Assembly (NCBI RefSeq): GCF_900114625.1
Contig: NZ_FOZL01000001.1
Coordinates: forward strand, 3,534,001-3,598,000
Reading direction: 5' to 3'
Length of the DNA: 64,000 nucleotides
Source of the DNA: Granulicella pectinivorans
Lineage (GTDB): Bacteria; Acidobacteriota; Terriglobia; Terriglobales; Acidobacteriaceae
Each line of letters starts with the position of its first letter. Within the stretch, counting starts at the first letter, position 1. The position numbers were made by a program, and so were the translations under genes. Below the pieces are notes generated by a model that was not told the DNA's origin, made no database searches, and saw only the letters and a list, made by a program, of their open reading frames with translations. Shown here in pieces: positions 33,019 to 42,450 of this stretch.

Positions 33019-36000
33019 ATGATGACCACGATAGCCCCGCCGTCTCTGAATATCGCCGCGCGTCTCCTGTTCCTCTTCTTCGTCCTGCTAGCCATTGCGC
33101 AAGCCCAAACCGTGACCGGTTCGCAGTCGCTCCTCTTCGCAGGACTCCGTGGCACAGCCAGTCAGGGACAGTGCAACGCGGTCAAAACAGATGCGTCCGG
33201 AAACCTCTATCTCTTGCTGGATCAGAAGGATGGCGTCCGCATCCTCAAGTCGGATCCCACGGCGGCCACCGTCCTCGCACAGGCTTTGCTGGGTGCCAGG
33301 GGTGACATTGGCCTTTCGCTCGCACTCGACCCCGCCGGAAATGTCTACGTTGCTGGAACCACCACCTCATCCAGCCTGACGGGAACCCCGGGCGCTGCCT
33401 TCCCGTCCCGAATCGGCACCAGCACGAACTCGTTTGTCGCCAAATTCGATGCGAACCTCAACCCGGTCTTCGTCACCTTTGCCGGAACCGGCCGCATCGC
33501 CGCAACCTCCATCGCCGCCACGATGGACGCCATCTTCCTCACCGGGAGCGTCTTCGGGTCCGGCCTGCCAGTCACCCCGAACGGCATCCTCCAATCCCCC
33601 GCCTATGGAAGTCAGCAGAACGGTTTCGTGGAACGCTTCTCCTCCGATGGCAGCACGCTCGTCTATGCCACCTATCTCAGCGGGGCCCAAGGCGATACCA
33701 GCCCAGCCGCCATCGTGGCCGACGCCTCCGGCGACGCCTATATCGCCGGGTCCACCTCCGCCTCGGGCTACCCCACCGTGGCCGCCCTCGTCCCGCGCAT
33801 CCAGCCGCCTCCCGCCGGAAGCAGCCCGGCATCGGGTTTCCTGACGAGGCTCACGCCCATGGGCGATGCCATCACCGCCTCGACCTTCATTCCCGGCACG
33901 GGAATCACCTCCATGGCGCTGGACACCCCCGCTCAGAATCTACTCCTCACCGGAACGGTCGCGCTCGGGCAGTTCCCCATCACGAACGTTCAGTTTCCTC
34001 TTGTTGCAAGCCCCTACCAGGTACTCCTGCGACTCCCGCTCAATCTGGCAAGCGTGCTCTCGGCAACGGTCGTCGCACCCGGAACCCAGTCCTTCGTCAC
34101 GCCATCCCAGGACGGCGGTGCATGGGTGGACGGCACCCTCAGCACGCCTCTTCTCCCGCTGGCGACGCTCTCCGAGACCGGAACCGCCTTCGCCGCTCGC
34201 GTCACCGCGTCCAACACGATCGACCAGACCGCCCGCTTCGGAGGTCTGCCTGCCACCGATCCGAACTACGCCTCCGCTCCGGTCCTCCTCACGGCAGTTG
34301 CGGTCGACGCCAGCGGTCAACCCATCGTGGCAGGGGCCTTCACCCCCTCTTCGGACGCAAGCCTTCTCCCCACCGAACGATATGATCTACCGCTCGCGCA
34401 GCCGTCCACGGCGGTTCTTCCGTCCGCCGTCTCCGACGTCCCGGTCAGCACATGCCACGGAAGCCTCCGCCCGGGCTCCGCCGCCTACGTCGCCAAACTC
34501 GGAACCGCAGCCGGCAATGCCGCCCTGGTCCTTTCGACAGGAGCCGCCCCGGATATCCTGCTGCGCAATCTGGGATCTGTACAGGCCGAGAATCTCCAGA
34601 TCGTTGCGACGGGATTCTCCCTTTCGTCGACATGCGGCGGAGCGCTGGCCGCTGGAGCCCAGTGCGCCATTGCCCTCAACGGAGGGGGACCGGGCTCGCT
34701 GCGCGTCCAGGCGAGCAACGCGCCCACGCAGACCGCAACCCTCGCCGCAACGTCTGCCGTGCCGACCTCGATCGTCTTCTCTCCCCGGGAGTTGGACTTC
34801 GGCATCCAGACCGGAAGCAGTGCGCCCATCTCCCGGATTCTGACCGTAAGCAATGTTGGCCAGCAGACCCAGACCTTCGGCTCCGTACTCGATCTTCTGG
34901 CTAAGACCGCATCCTCCCCGTTCTCGCAGGCCGCCACGGACTGTCCAGCGACCTCCTCCGCCACGATCTACACCCTCAATCCCGGGGCTTCCTGTCACAT
35001 CCACTTCGTCCTTGCCCGCAACAGCGCAACCCCCGATGGCCCCGTGCAGGCCTTCTGGACGGTTGCCGCCACCGGCACCCATGACGTGTTGCTCACTGGC
35101 TATGCTCAGTCCGCGAGTCTCGGCCTCTCGGCCTCAGAGATCGACTTCGGAACCCAGTTCGTCTCCGGACTTCGGACTACGCGATCGCTCTTCCTTTCGA
35201 ACAACTCCGATACCGCCATCTCGCATACCCCGGTCACGCTCACGGCGACCTCGCCCTTCACGGTGATCGACCTCTGCCCCCTCTCCCTTCTTCCGCACTC
35301 TGTCTGCCAACTCCAACTCGCCTATCACTCCCCCGCCAGCGCAAGCAACGACGCCACAACGCTTTCGCTCGACCAGGGGCTTACCGCACTGGTCACAGGG
35401 CAGACGCTACCGCCGCCAGGGGCCACCGGCGCCGCTGTCAATCCCAATCTCTCCGTTACCCCGGCGACGATCACCTTTGCCACACCCGTTGCTGTGACCG
35501 CTCACTCCATCACTACGCAATCCGCAATCATCGCCAATACAGGCACATCCAGCTTTTCCCTCAACCTGAACCTTACAGGCGACTTCACCTCGACGAGCAA
35601 CTGTCCGGCCATCCTGGCCAGCAATACGAGCTGCTCCGTCACCCTGACCTTTGCTCCGACCGCACCGGGAACTCGGGATGGTGTACTCGCCGTCACCGCC
35701 GGGGCCGGCACATCCCCCGTCTACGTCGCGCTCACCGGAACCGGAACCTCGATCCTTGCGGGCAACAACGGCACCCTCCCCTTTGGTGCGACACCGACAG
35801 GAGAACCCGTCGTCCAGTGGTTCAAAGTGACGCAATCCTTCCCCGCCTTCTCGGCCACGGCTACGGGCGCATGGAAGGTCGTTCTGTCGGAAGATATAGG
35901 CTACGGTCACGCCAGCCCGGCATCGTCGGCGTTCCTCACCAGCCAGACCGGAACCTGCTTCAACTGCTACCTCGGCGTCCAGTTCCTGCCAACCGCGACC

Positions 36001-38892
36001 GGCGATCAAACGGGATCGCTCACACTCGCCTCGGCGAGCGCCTCGACAGCCTACGTGCTATCGCTCACGGGATCGGGTCTACCCGTGGCGGGTCTGCTCG
36101 TCACCCCTGCGGCTCAGGACTTCGGCACCGTTCCGGTGCACAGCACCAGCCCAAGCCTCCCGTTCACGCTCACCAATCTCGTCCCGTCGGTCTCCCCGGT
36201 TACCCTCTCGAGCGTCGCCGTCACCGGGGACTTCGCGGTCAGCTCCGACTCCAGCGGCGGCCCATCCTGTACCGGCACCCTGGGAATCGCTGCCAACTGT
36301 TACGTTCGCGTCGCTTTCTCCCCCACCGCCACCGGAACCCGCACCGGAACCCTGACAGTCCAGAGCTCCTCCGGGACTGCCACCGCACACCTCACCGGAT
36401 ACGGATCACCCGACCCCGGGGTCTCCCTGAGCCCGAACGCCCTCACCTTCGAGAATGTTCCCGGACGAACCGCCACACAACAAACCGTCACGATCACCAA
36501 CAACGGCTCCACGACCCTCTCCGTAGGGACGGTCTCCGCCTCAACGAGTTCGTTCACCGCAACCAGCGCCTGCACCGCCCTCGCGCCCGCAGCAAACTGC
36601 ACGGCGACGGTGACCTACCAGCCGTCCTCGGCCCCCGCCTCGGGAGCTCTCAGCATTCCCATCACGGCCACCATCGGAGGCGCTCCTATCCCGAGCACCT
36701 ACACCGTGCCTCTGACCGGGGCCTACACCAGCCAGACGGCCGGTCTGCAGATCTTACCCAACACCACCGACTACGGCCCCGCGCTCGTCGACACCATCGG
36801 CCTGACTCGCACCTTCACCCTCAACAACCTCACCGCCAAGCCGGTAGCCGTCGTGCTGTCCCTCCCCCGTCAGTTCGCCCTGACCACGACTGCTCCCTGC
36901 CCATCCCTGGCGGCGAACGGTTCATGCAGCTTCTCGGTCACATACCTTCCCGCGACATCGGGATCCGCCACAGGGACCATCTTTGTCCAGGCTACCCCAT
37001 CGGACGGCTCCGCACCCCTGACCGGGATCGCCTACCTCCAGGGGTACGGGACTCCTCCACCAAACGCCACCCTCGGCATCACCGGACCGCTCTCACCCGG
37101 AACGGGCCTCCTCGACTTCGGGCAGATCGTCTCCGGACAGCAAGCCACCCGCACCATCACGCTAACCAGCATTTCCACGCAAATTACCGTACGCCGCATC
37201 ACCTCCGAACCACCCTTTCTCTCCACAAACACCTGCGGAAAGCCTCTAAATCCGGGCCAAAACTGCACAGTCACCCTCACATACACCGCCAACAACCAAA
37301 CATCCCCCAGTTCTACCCCCACCCCACCCATTATCAGCACAGGTTTGGTCACAATAGAAGGTGATGCCCTCACCAGCCCCGCCACTATCAATCTGACCGC
37401 CTCTGCATCACCCATAACCGTTGCTTCCCCAGATAACCCAATCATTATCAGTAGCTTCACAGCATCCCAGGGATCTCTGACCTTCCCTCCGACGGCCACT
37501 GGCAACGCTTCTCCCTCACAAATCATCACCCTCACCAACACCGGAACCTCAACTCTTCGCATTATCGGACTCACATCTACGTCCGATTTCACAGCAATCA
37601 ACCAATGCGATCAGCCAGTCACCTCCACCTGCACGATCTCGCTCTCCTTCACACCACAGTTGCAAGACCAGGCATCCGCTATCCGTAACGCAACATTGGA
37701 GATAGCCAGCGACTCCGGGACCTCGCTTGAGTATGTTTCGCTCTTCGGCGTGTCTTCACCAGCTCAGATCGGCGTGATTCCGACCAGCCTTGATTTTGGA
37801 TCCGTCCTCGTGGGGCAGAACGCATCCATGACCATCCAGGTCACCAACACCGGAGTTGTTCCTGTTCAATTCAATGGGGTTACAGTGAGCGGGGACTACT
37901 CCTCTTCGAGCAACTGCCCTTCGCCCGGTGGATCCCTGGCCGCAGCGACCAGTTGCACGATCCAGGTTGGATTCTCGCCAACCGCGACGGGGCCGCGTCC
38001 AGGCAAGCTCTCCCTTTCGACGTCAGCCTCAACTCTTCCGCTTACCGTCACGCTCGCGGGTGTCGGAACGCAAGGACAGCTTCAGATCGCGCCCTCTACG
38101 CTCAACTTTGGGCCAATTGCCATCGGAGCGTCCTCGAATCTCAGTCTGATCCTTAAGAATGAAGGCACCGCTCCAGTCACGAATCTCTCGCTCAGTATCA
38201 GCGGAGATTATGCCGTGACGGTGCCGTGCTCAACGCCGTCCCTGGCTCCGGGACAGAGCTGCAATCTCACAATAATGTTTACGCCAAGCGCCACAGGGTC
38301 GCGCCCGAGCTCACTCATCGTGTCCAGCTCCGACCCCGGTTCCCCTGCCAGCATTTCTCTCTCTGGAATAGGCACTCAGAGCGGGAGCTTCCTACTTACC
38401 GTCAACGGAGGAGGTGCGGCGAGTGTGTCGGTTCACCAGGGCGCCCCGGCCACCTACACATTGGCCGTGACTCCGACGGGAGGCTTCGCTGGAAATGTAG
38501 TCCTGAACTGCACTCCAATCAGCCTTGCGGAGTTTGCGAGTTGCTCGATTCTGCCGTCAAGCATCACACTGGCGACCTCAACCGCCCAGACCACCGCCCT
38601 GACGATCAACACATTGACCGCCGTTCAGAGGAGTTCCCTCTCCTTGGCCAACGCCCGGACGTTTCTTTGTTTCCTCGCTCCGTTCTTTCTCGTCGCATGG
38701 AGGAGAAGAAGGCTACTCCCGATTCTCGCGTTGCTGACGTGTGTGATTCTGCCAGCAGGCTGCGGAGGAGGTCCGGATCCGAATTTGCGATACACGCAAC
38801 CCGGAACCTACCAGTTCCAAGCCACGGCCAATTCCACCAGCGGAGTGCAGATCTCGCGATCAGTCACGTTGACGCTCGTGGTCACGAAGTAG
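33019..38892 (+). CDS. Giant secreted choice-of-anchor-D (ASH-like) repeat protein
   Basis: About 1957 residues from ATG 33019 (AAGG upstream; signal peptide through AARLLFLFFVLLAIAQA); a TTG at 32974 is an unlikely alternative. An N-terminal beta-propeller-like region with SBBP-type repeats (LALDPAGNVYVAGTT, VADASGDAYIAGST) is followed by around ten ASH/HYDIN-type beta modules. Each opens like LDFGSVLVGQNASMTIQVTN and has a Cys pair (xNCP...CTIQVGF). Near the end come a gamma-crystallin-like bacterial domain (FAGNVVLNC), a hydrophobic segment, RRRR, a second hydrophobic run ending LPAGC, and a final beta strand. It probably forms a rod-like cell-surface adhesin or envelope protein. Local base composition varies along the repeats. 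Confidence 0.85.
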   Translation: MMTTIAPPSLNIAARLLFLFFVLLAIAQAQTVTGSQSLLFAGLRGTASQGQCNAVKTDASGNLYLLLDQKDGVRILKSDPTAATVLAQALLGARGDIGLSLALDPAGNVYVAGTTTSSSLTGTPGAAFPSRIGTSTNSFVAKFDANLNPVFVTFAGTGRIAATSIAATMDAIFLTGSVFGSGLPVTPNGILQSPAYGSQQNGFVERFSSDGSTLVYATYLSGAQGDTSPAAIVADASGDAYIAGSTSASGYPTVAALVPRIQPPPAGSSPASGFLTRLTPMGDAITASTFIPGTGITSMALDTPAQNLLLTGTVALGQFPITNVQFPLVASPYQVLLRLPLNLASVLSATVVAPGTQSFVTPSQDGGAWVDGTLSTPLLPLATLSETGTAFAARVTASNTIDQTARFGGLPATDPNYASAPVLLTAVAVDASGQPIVAGAFTPSSDASLLPTERYDLPLAQPSTAVLPSAVSDVPVSTCHGSLRPGSAAYVAKLGTAAGNAALVLSTGAAPDILLRNLGSVQAENLQIVATGFSLSSTCGGALAAGAQCAIALNGGGPGSLRVQASNAPTQTATLAATSAVPTSIVFSPRELDFGIQTGSSAPISRILTVSNVGQQTQTFGSVLDLLAKTASSPFSQAATDCPATSSATIYTLNPGASCHIHFVLARNSATPDGPVQAFWTVAATGTHDVLLTGYAQSASLGLSASEIDFGTQFVSGLRTTRSLFLSNNSDTAISHTPVTLTATSPFTVIDLCPLSLLPHSVCQLQLAYHSPASASNDATTLSLDQGLTALVTGQTLPPPGATGAAVNPNLSVTPATITFATPVAVTAHSITTQSAIIANTGTSSFSLNLNLTGDFTSTSNCPAILASNTSCSVTLTFAPTAPGTRDGVLAVTAGAGTSPVYVALTGTGTSILAGNNGTLPFGATPTGEPVVQWFKVTQSFPAFSATATGAWKVVLSEDIGYGHASPASSAFLTSQTGTCFNCYLGVQFLPTATGDQTGSLTLASASASTAYVLSLTGSGLPVAGLLVTPAAQDFGTVPVHSTSPSLPFTLTNLVPSVSPVTLSSVAVTGDFAVSSDSSGGPSCTGTLGIAANCYVRVAFSPTATGTRTGTLTVQSSSGTATAHLTGYGSPDPGVSLSPNALTFENVPGRTATQQTVTITNNGSTTLSVGTVSASTSSFTATSACTALAPAANCTATVTYQPSSAPASGALSIPITATIGGAPIPSTYTVPLTGAYTSQTAGLQILPNTTDYGPALVDTIGLTRTFTLNNLTAKPVAVVLSLPRQFALTTTAPCPSLAANGSCSFSVTYLPATSGSATGTIFVQATPSDGSAPLTGIAYLQGYGTPPPNATLGITGPLSPGTGLLDFGQIVSGQQATRTITLTSISTQITVRRITSEPPFLSTNTCGKPLNPGQNCTVTLTYTANNQTSPSSTPTPPIISTGLVTIEGDALTSPATINLTASASPITVASPDNPIIISSFTASQGSLTFPPTATGNASPSQIITLTNTGTSTLRIIGLTSTSDFTAINQCDQPVTSTCTISLSFTPQLQDQASAIRNATLEIASDSGTSLEYVSLFGVSSPAQIGVIPTSLDFGSVLVGQNASMTIQVTNTGVVPVQFNGVTVSGDYSSSSNCPSPGGSLAAATSCTIQVGFSPTATGPRPGKLSLSTSASTLPLTVTLAGVGTQGQLQIAPSTLNFGPIAIGASSNLSLILKNEGTAPVTNLSLSISGDYAVTVPCSTPSLAPGQSCNLTIMFTPSATGSRPSSLIVSSSDPGSPASISLSGIGTQSGSFLLTVNGGGAASVSVHQGAPATYTLAVTPTGGFAGNVVLNCTPISLAEFASCSILPSSITLATSTAQTTALTINTLTAVQRSSLSLANARTFLCFLAPFFLVAWRRRRLLPILALLTCVILPAGCGGGPDPNLRYTQPGTYQFQATANSTSGVQISRSVTLTLVVTK

Positions 38893-38896
38893 CGCA

Positions 38897-40024
38897 CTAT
38901 CTCGCGGTCGTGACCCGCCCAAGAGGAACCTGCTCGACGATTTCAATCCCGAACCCCTGGAGCGCGGGCACGTGGGTTGGCGTGTTGGTCAGCAGACGGA
39001 TCTTGTGAATGCCCAGGTCGGAAAGAATCTGTCCGCCTAGACCGACCTGACGCAGGGTACGCTGCTCAGCGCCGTCGCGACCGCGGCCTTCGCGCAGGAC
39101 AATTCGCTTCATGCCGATGCCGGGCATCGTCTCGCAGCCAAAGCCGGCAGTGCCGTTATGCAGGTAGATGAACGCGCCGCGTCCGGCTTCGACGATCGCC
39201 TGAAGCGCATCGTCGATAACGCGCCGACCATCGCCGAAGACATCCCCAGCCAGATTGTGGGTGTGAACCCGAACGGTTGCGATCTGGTCGCTGGCAACGT
39301 CGCCATAGACGAGGGCAACGTGCGATTCGCCGACCTCAACTTCGCTCTCATACGCGATCATCCGAAACTCGCCAAACTCGGTCGCCAGCACGCCTTCCGC
39401 GACCGGGCGAATGTAGCGCTCGTTCTGAAGACGATAACGGATGAGGTCGGCTACCGTGACCATTAGAAGGCCGTGTTCGGCACAAAACTTGACCAGATCC
39501 GGTACGCGGGCCATGGTACCGTCTTCGTTCATGATCTCGCAGATGACACCCGCGGGAATCAGACCAGCCATGCGAGCGAGATCGACGGAGGCTTCGGTTT
39601 GGCCGGCGCGTACGAGAACCCCGCCCTTCCGGGCCCGTAGCGGGAACACGTGCCCGGGCCGCGCGAGATCGGCTGCGGTAGACCTGGGATCGATGGCCAC
39701 GCGCATGGTGTGGGCGCGGTCGGCGGCGGAGATTCCCGTGGTGACTCCCTCGCGGGCCTCAATCGTCTCGGTAAAGGCCGTTCCAAAGCGCGATGTATTG
39801 TCCTGCGTCATGGGCCCGAGACGCAGGTGGTCGGCGCGCTCTTCGGTCAGGGTCAGGCAAATCAGTCCGCGGCCAAAGCGAGCCATGAAGTTGACCGCCT
39901 CAGGGGTGCAGAACTCGGCTGCGAGCGTCAGATCTCCTTCATTTTCGCGGTCTTCATCGTCGACGACAACGACCATTCGTCCGGCTCGGAACTCCTTGAC
40001 TGCCTCTTCCACGCTTGCAAACAT
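38897..40024 (-). CDS. ribBA: RibBA-family protein: active RibB domain, degenerate RibA domain
   Basis: A 375-residue cytoplasmic protein. I use ATG 40024, which has AGAGGGG upstream, not the in-frame ATG at 40090 that would precede it. Residues 1-200 are 3,4-dihydroxy-2-butanone-4-phosphate synthase with DDEDRENEGDL, GISAADRAHTMR, RPGHVFPLRA and PAGVICEIMNEDGTMAR intact. Residues 205-375 have the GTP cyclohydrolase II fold and its ending (LSDLGIHKIRLLTNTP), but the zinc motif HSECLTGD..LRCDCG is replaced by HTHNLAGDVFGDGRRVIDD with no cysteine. RibB activity in riboflavin synthesis is expected; RibA activity is not. Confidence 0.9.
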   Translation of the reverse strand: MFASVEEAVKEFRAGRMVVVVDDEDRENEGDLTLAAEFCTPEAVNFMARFGRGLICLTLTEERADHLRLGPMTQDNTSRFGTAFTETIEAREGVTTGISAADRAHTMRVAIDPRSTAADLARPGHVFPLRARKGGVLVRAGQTEASVDLARMAGLIPAGVICEIMNEDGTMARVPDLVKFCAEHGLLMVTVADLIRYRLQNERYIRPVAEGVLATEFGEFRMIAYESEVEVGESHVALVYGDVASDQIATVRVHTHNLAGDVFGDGRRVIDDALQAIVEAGRGAFIYLHNGTAGFGCETMPGIGMKRIVLREGRGRDGAEQRTLRQVGLGGQILSDLGIHKIRLLTNTPTHVPALQGFGIEIVEQVPLGRVTTAR

Positions 40025-40071
40025 GCTTGAATCCCCTCTTATCACTAGATTCCCATCATAGTCCTGACGGT

Positions 40072-40110
40072 CCAAAAACAACGACGCCATCCCGTTGGAG
40101 GGATGGCGTC
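40072..40110 (-). terminator. Intrinsic terminator of the 75-residue protein gene
   Basis: An 11-base perfect stem GACGCCATCCC (40083-40093) / GGGATGGCGTC (40100-40110) with a six-base loop lies 22 bases after the stop of the minus-strand gene at 40132-40359. It is followed on that strand by GTTGTTTTTGG. It sits in the ribBA upstream region. Confidence 0.85.
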
Positions 40111-40131
40111 TGACAACAGACCGGTTGCGAA

Positions 40132-40359
40132 CTACAGGGTGGACTCGATCTCAAAACCCCAGGCCTCGAGCAGCGCCTCCGGGATGTACTTCGAGTTCTT
40201 GTTACGGCGTGCCCACTCCCGCAGACGGGTCGACCGGATGTACTGGTCGGGCGTCAACTTGTACTCTTTCACCACCTGTTCAAAGGAGGTGACGGTCGGG
40301 ACAACCGGGCCGATCGGCTCGGGCTTGCCCCAGTTCGGATTTCCACGACGCTTCGCCAT
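40132..40359 (-). CDS. Small hypothetical protein (75 residues)
   Basis: A basic 75-residue protein starting MAKRRGNPNWGKPEP. The ATG at 40359 has AGGGG upstream; a longer frame to 40524 overlaps the divergent Dabb gene and is rejected. The middle is TSFEQVVKEYKLTPDQYIRS, followed by LREWARRNKNSKYIPEALLEAWG, suggesting two or three helices with basic and aromatic faces. A nucleic-acid or ribosome-associated role is possible but only from charge. It has its own terminator and sits upstream of ribBA. Unrecognised family. Confidence 0.72.
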   Translation of the reverse strand: MAKRRGNPNWGKPEPIGPVVPTVTSFEQVVKEYKLTPDQYIRSTRLREWARRNKNSKYIPEALLEAWGFEIESTL

Positions 40360-40516
40360 ACTAAATTTCCCCTCAGATAATCTGCCGGTTACTCTCGGCC
40401 GTACAACACATTTGGACGCTATACGCCACAAAATAGTATAACTCGGTTTTGCCCGCGATACCAAACGCGTGCGTGATGAAACTCTAAGTAGAATCAGGAC
40501 ATCAGGAGCGCAACGC

Positions 40517-40804
40517 ATGTTCATTCACGTCTTCGCCTTCCGCTGGCAGCCCGGCGTCACCCCAGCCCAGAAGGAGCAGGTCGCCGCAGCGATTCGCAGT
40601 CTTCAGGGACAGATCCCGGGACTGATCGAGACCTTTGTCGGAACGAATCTTTCGCCTCGAGGCCAGGGATATGAGTTTGGTGGAGTGATGAAGTTCGAAG
40701 ACCAGGCAACGTTTGAACGCTACAACCCCCACCCAGCGCATGCGGCTCTCCTCGGTTGGCTGCTTCCTCTGATTGAGCCCCTGGAATTGGACTTCGAGGT
40801 CTAG
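40517..40804 (+). CDS. Dabb-family (dimeric alpha/beta barrel) protein
   Basis: A 95-residue protein. ATG 40517 has CAGGAG upstream and replaces the longer frame from 40469. It starts MFIHVFAFRWQPGVTPAQKEQ and has the stress-responsive alpha/beta-barrel pattern: basic helix (AAIRSLQGQIPGLIETFVGTN), strand with GYEFGGVMKF, then ERYNPHPAHAALL. These small proteins form dimeric barrels and are stress-induced or act as ring-cleavage-type catalysts; the role here is unknown. Confidence 0.85.
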   Translation: MFIHVFAFRWQPGVTPAQKEQVAAAIRSLQGQIPGLIETFVGTNLSPRGQGYEFGGVMKFEDQATFERYNPHPAHAALLGWLLPLIEPLELDFEV

Positions 40805-40814
40805 GCCAAAACGA

Positions 40815-42380
40815 TCAAGTCGTTAAGAGGGTTTCCGGAGCCTGCTGCACCAGTTTCATCAACTGGGCGGCAGGGACGGGATGGCCGAAGAACCAGCCCT
40901 GCCCGAGAATTCCGCTGCCGGCCGCACGAAAGTAGTCCGCCTGTTCACGGGTTTCGATGCCTTCGACGACGACGAGAAGACGCAACTTCGACGCCATATC
41001 GAGGATCTGTGGCACCACCGATGCGGTTACGGCCTGCGTGCCAACGGTCTGGGTGAAGACGCGGTCGATCTTGATGGCGCCGGCATCCAGTCGATGCAGA
41101 TAGGCGAGGCTGGAGTATCCGGTGCCGAAGTCGTCGATGTAGACGGTATGCCCGGCTTTCTTAAGCTGGGAGAGCGCCTGGATGGCGGCCTCCTGGTTCA
41201 CGGTCGAACGTTCGGTCAGTTCCAGCCCGATGGAACGTGCCTTCACGCCAGCGGCTAACATGCTCCGTGCCAGTTGCGGGAGGAAGCGACCATTCATCAG
41301 ATCCTCTGCCGTGATGTTCAGCGTGATGCGGAAGTCGCTCGTTGCCAGAAGATCCCCGAGTTCCTCGACTGCCTTCCCCAGAACGAGGGTCGTGATCTCT
41401 CCGACAAAGCCTCTCTCCTCTGCGATAGAGACGAGGGCTGCCGGCTTCACGGTCTCGCCACGGTCGTTGACCCAGCGGACGAGCGCCTCCGCAGCAACGA
41501 TCTTTCCGGTGTCGAGGTCCACGACTGGCTGATAGACGAGTGTCAGATCCCCCGTCTTGATGGCTCGTCGCAACTGGCGCTCAAACGACCGCTCGCGCCG
41601 ATAGATCAACACGGCGATCACGCCGAGGGCGCCTCCGAGAAGCGCACCGCTGGCCAGATACCCCAGCACCAGGCCGCTATTGCCTTCGAGCATAGCACTG
41701 CGAGACTCAGAGGCGACGGCGCAAAGCATCCCCTGCTCGGGACAGACCGGCAGGTAGAAGATTCCATCCTTCTCCACCATCCTGCCCGCGATGACCTGGT
41801 CGCTGCTGAGTGGTGCAGCATGCCCGAAGGCGGGCACCACAACGCGCGTGTCGCGATCGTAGAGGAGAACGCTGTAAAAGAGCGGCGGTGCATCCAGCAC
41901 CTTGAACACGAGAGGATTGATCACCTCCGACACGCCAGCCATGTTCGCCACGAAACCGCGCGCGTGGTCGGAGAAGAGGAGCGGTCCGTCGATGTAGAGT
42001 TGCGTCGTTCCGATGCTCAAATCCGGGGCAGTATTGCTGGGTGGTACCGAGAGGCGTCCAGCGTTGGTAGAGCAAAGCAGGTGTCCGTTTCGGATGCGGC
42101 CAAGATCGCGGACATTGGCCGAACGGTAGACGATCTCCCGCATTAGAGTGAGTTCCTGGTCGGAGCAGAACGAGAGTCCATCGCCGTCCACCGCCGCTTT
42201 AACCTGTTCCATATCTTCGGTAAGCTGCTGCTCGCTCTTCAAAAGCCGCTCAGCATAGCGCGCCAGACCCACCTGGCCGTCACGTATCTGGATAGCACGC
42301 ACGATGGAACCGGCGATGAGGCCGCCCAGCACGGCTCCAAGCACGATCACCAACGTACGTCTGACCAACTGCCACCCCAT
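40815..42380 (-). CDS. CSS-motif EAL-domain cyclic-di-GMP phosphodiesterase
   Basis: A 521-residue inner-membrane protein. Helix 1 is LVIVLGAVLGGLIAGSIV. The periplasmic sensor of about 200 residues contains FCSDQELTLMR, the Cys-Ser signature of the CSS family, plus a second Cys (LLCSTNAGR); these redox-sensitive cysteines regulate such enzymes via DsbA/DsbB. A second helix (GYLASGALLGGALGVIAVLIY) leads to the EAL domain with VAAEALVRW (EAL), LNITAEDL, ELTERST and YIDDFGTGYSS. Catalytic residues look complete. It degrades c-di-GMP to pGpG and should favour dispersal. Confidence 0.93.
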   Translation of the reverse strand: MGWQLVRRTLVIVLGAVLGGLIAGSIVRAIQIRDGQVGLARYAERLLKSEQQLTEDMEQVKAAVDGDGLSFCSDQELTLMREIVYRSANVRDLGRIRNGHLLCSTNAGRLSVPPSNTAPDLSIGTTQLYIDGPLLFSDHARGFVANMAGVSEVINPLVFKVLDAPPLFYSVLLYDRDTRVVVPAFGHAAPLSSDQVIAGRMVEKDGIFYLPVCPEQGMLCAVASESRSAMLEGNSGLVLGYLASGALLGGALGVIAVLIYRRERSFERQLRRAIKTGDLTLVYQPVVDLDTGKIVAAEALVRWVNDRGETVKPAALVSIAEERGFVGEITTLVLGKAVEELGDLLATSDFRITLNITAEDLMNGRFLPQLARSMLAAGVKARSIGLELTERSTVNQEAAIQALSQLKKAGHTVYIDDFGTGYSSLAYLHRLDAGAIKIDRVFTQTVGTQAVTASVVPQILDMASKLRLLVVVEGIETREQADYFRAAGSGILGQGWFFGHPVPAAQLMKLVQQAPETLLTT

Positions 42381-42450
42381 GAAGTTCCCAACCTTGATTG
42401 CACCATCATAGCCCTCTGAATCTGAGTTCGCTTGCTAACATCCAACCAGT

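Noticed and set aside
35817..37364. Second plus-strand frame inside the ASH repeat gene
   Set aside because: Arg/His/Pro-rich with no domain; the main frame is continuous over 5.9 kb.
33019..38892. CRISPR-like repetition
   Set aside because: The repeats are degenerate protein-coding ASH modules of about 100 codons, not short direct repeats with spacers.
39900..40131. Possible FMN riboswitch before ribBA
   Set aside because: The upstream space is short and is filled by the terminator of the neighbouring gene; conserved FMN-aptamer segments were not seen.
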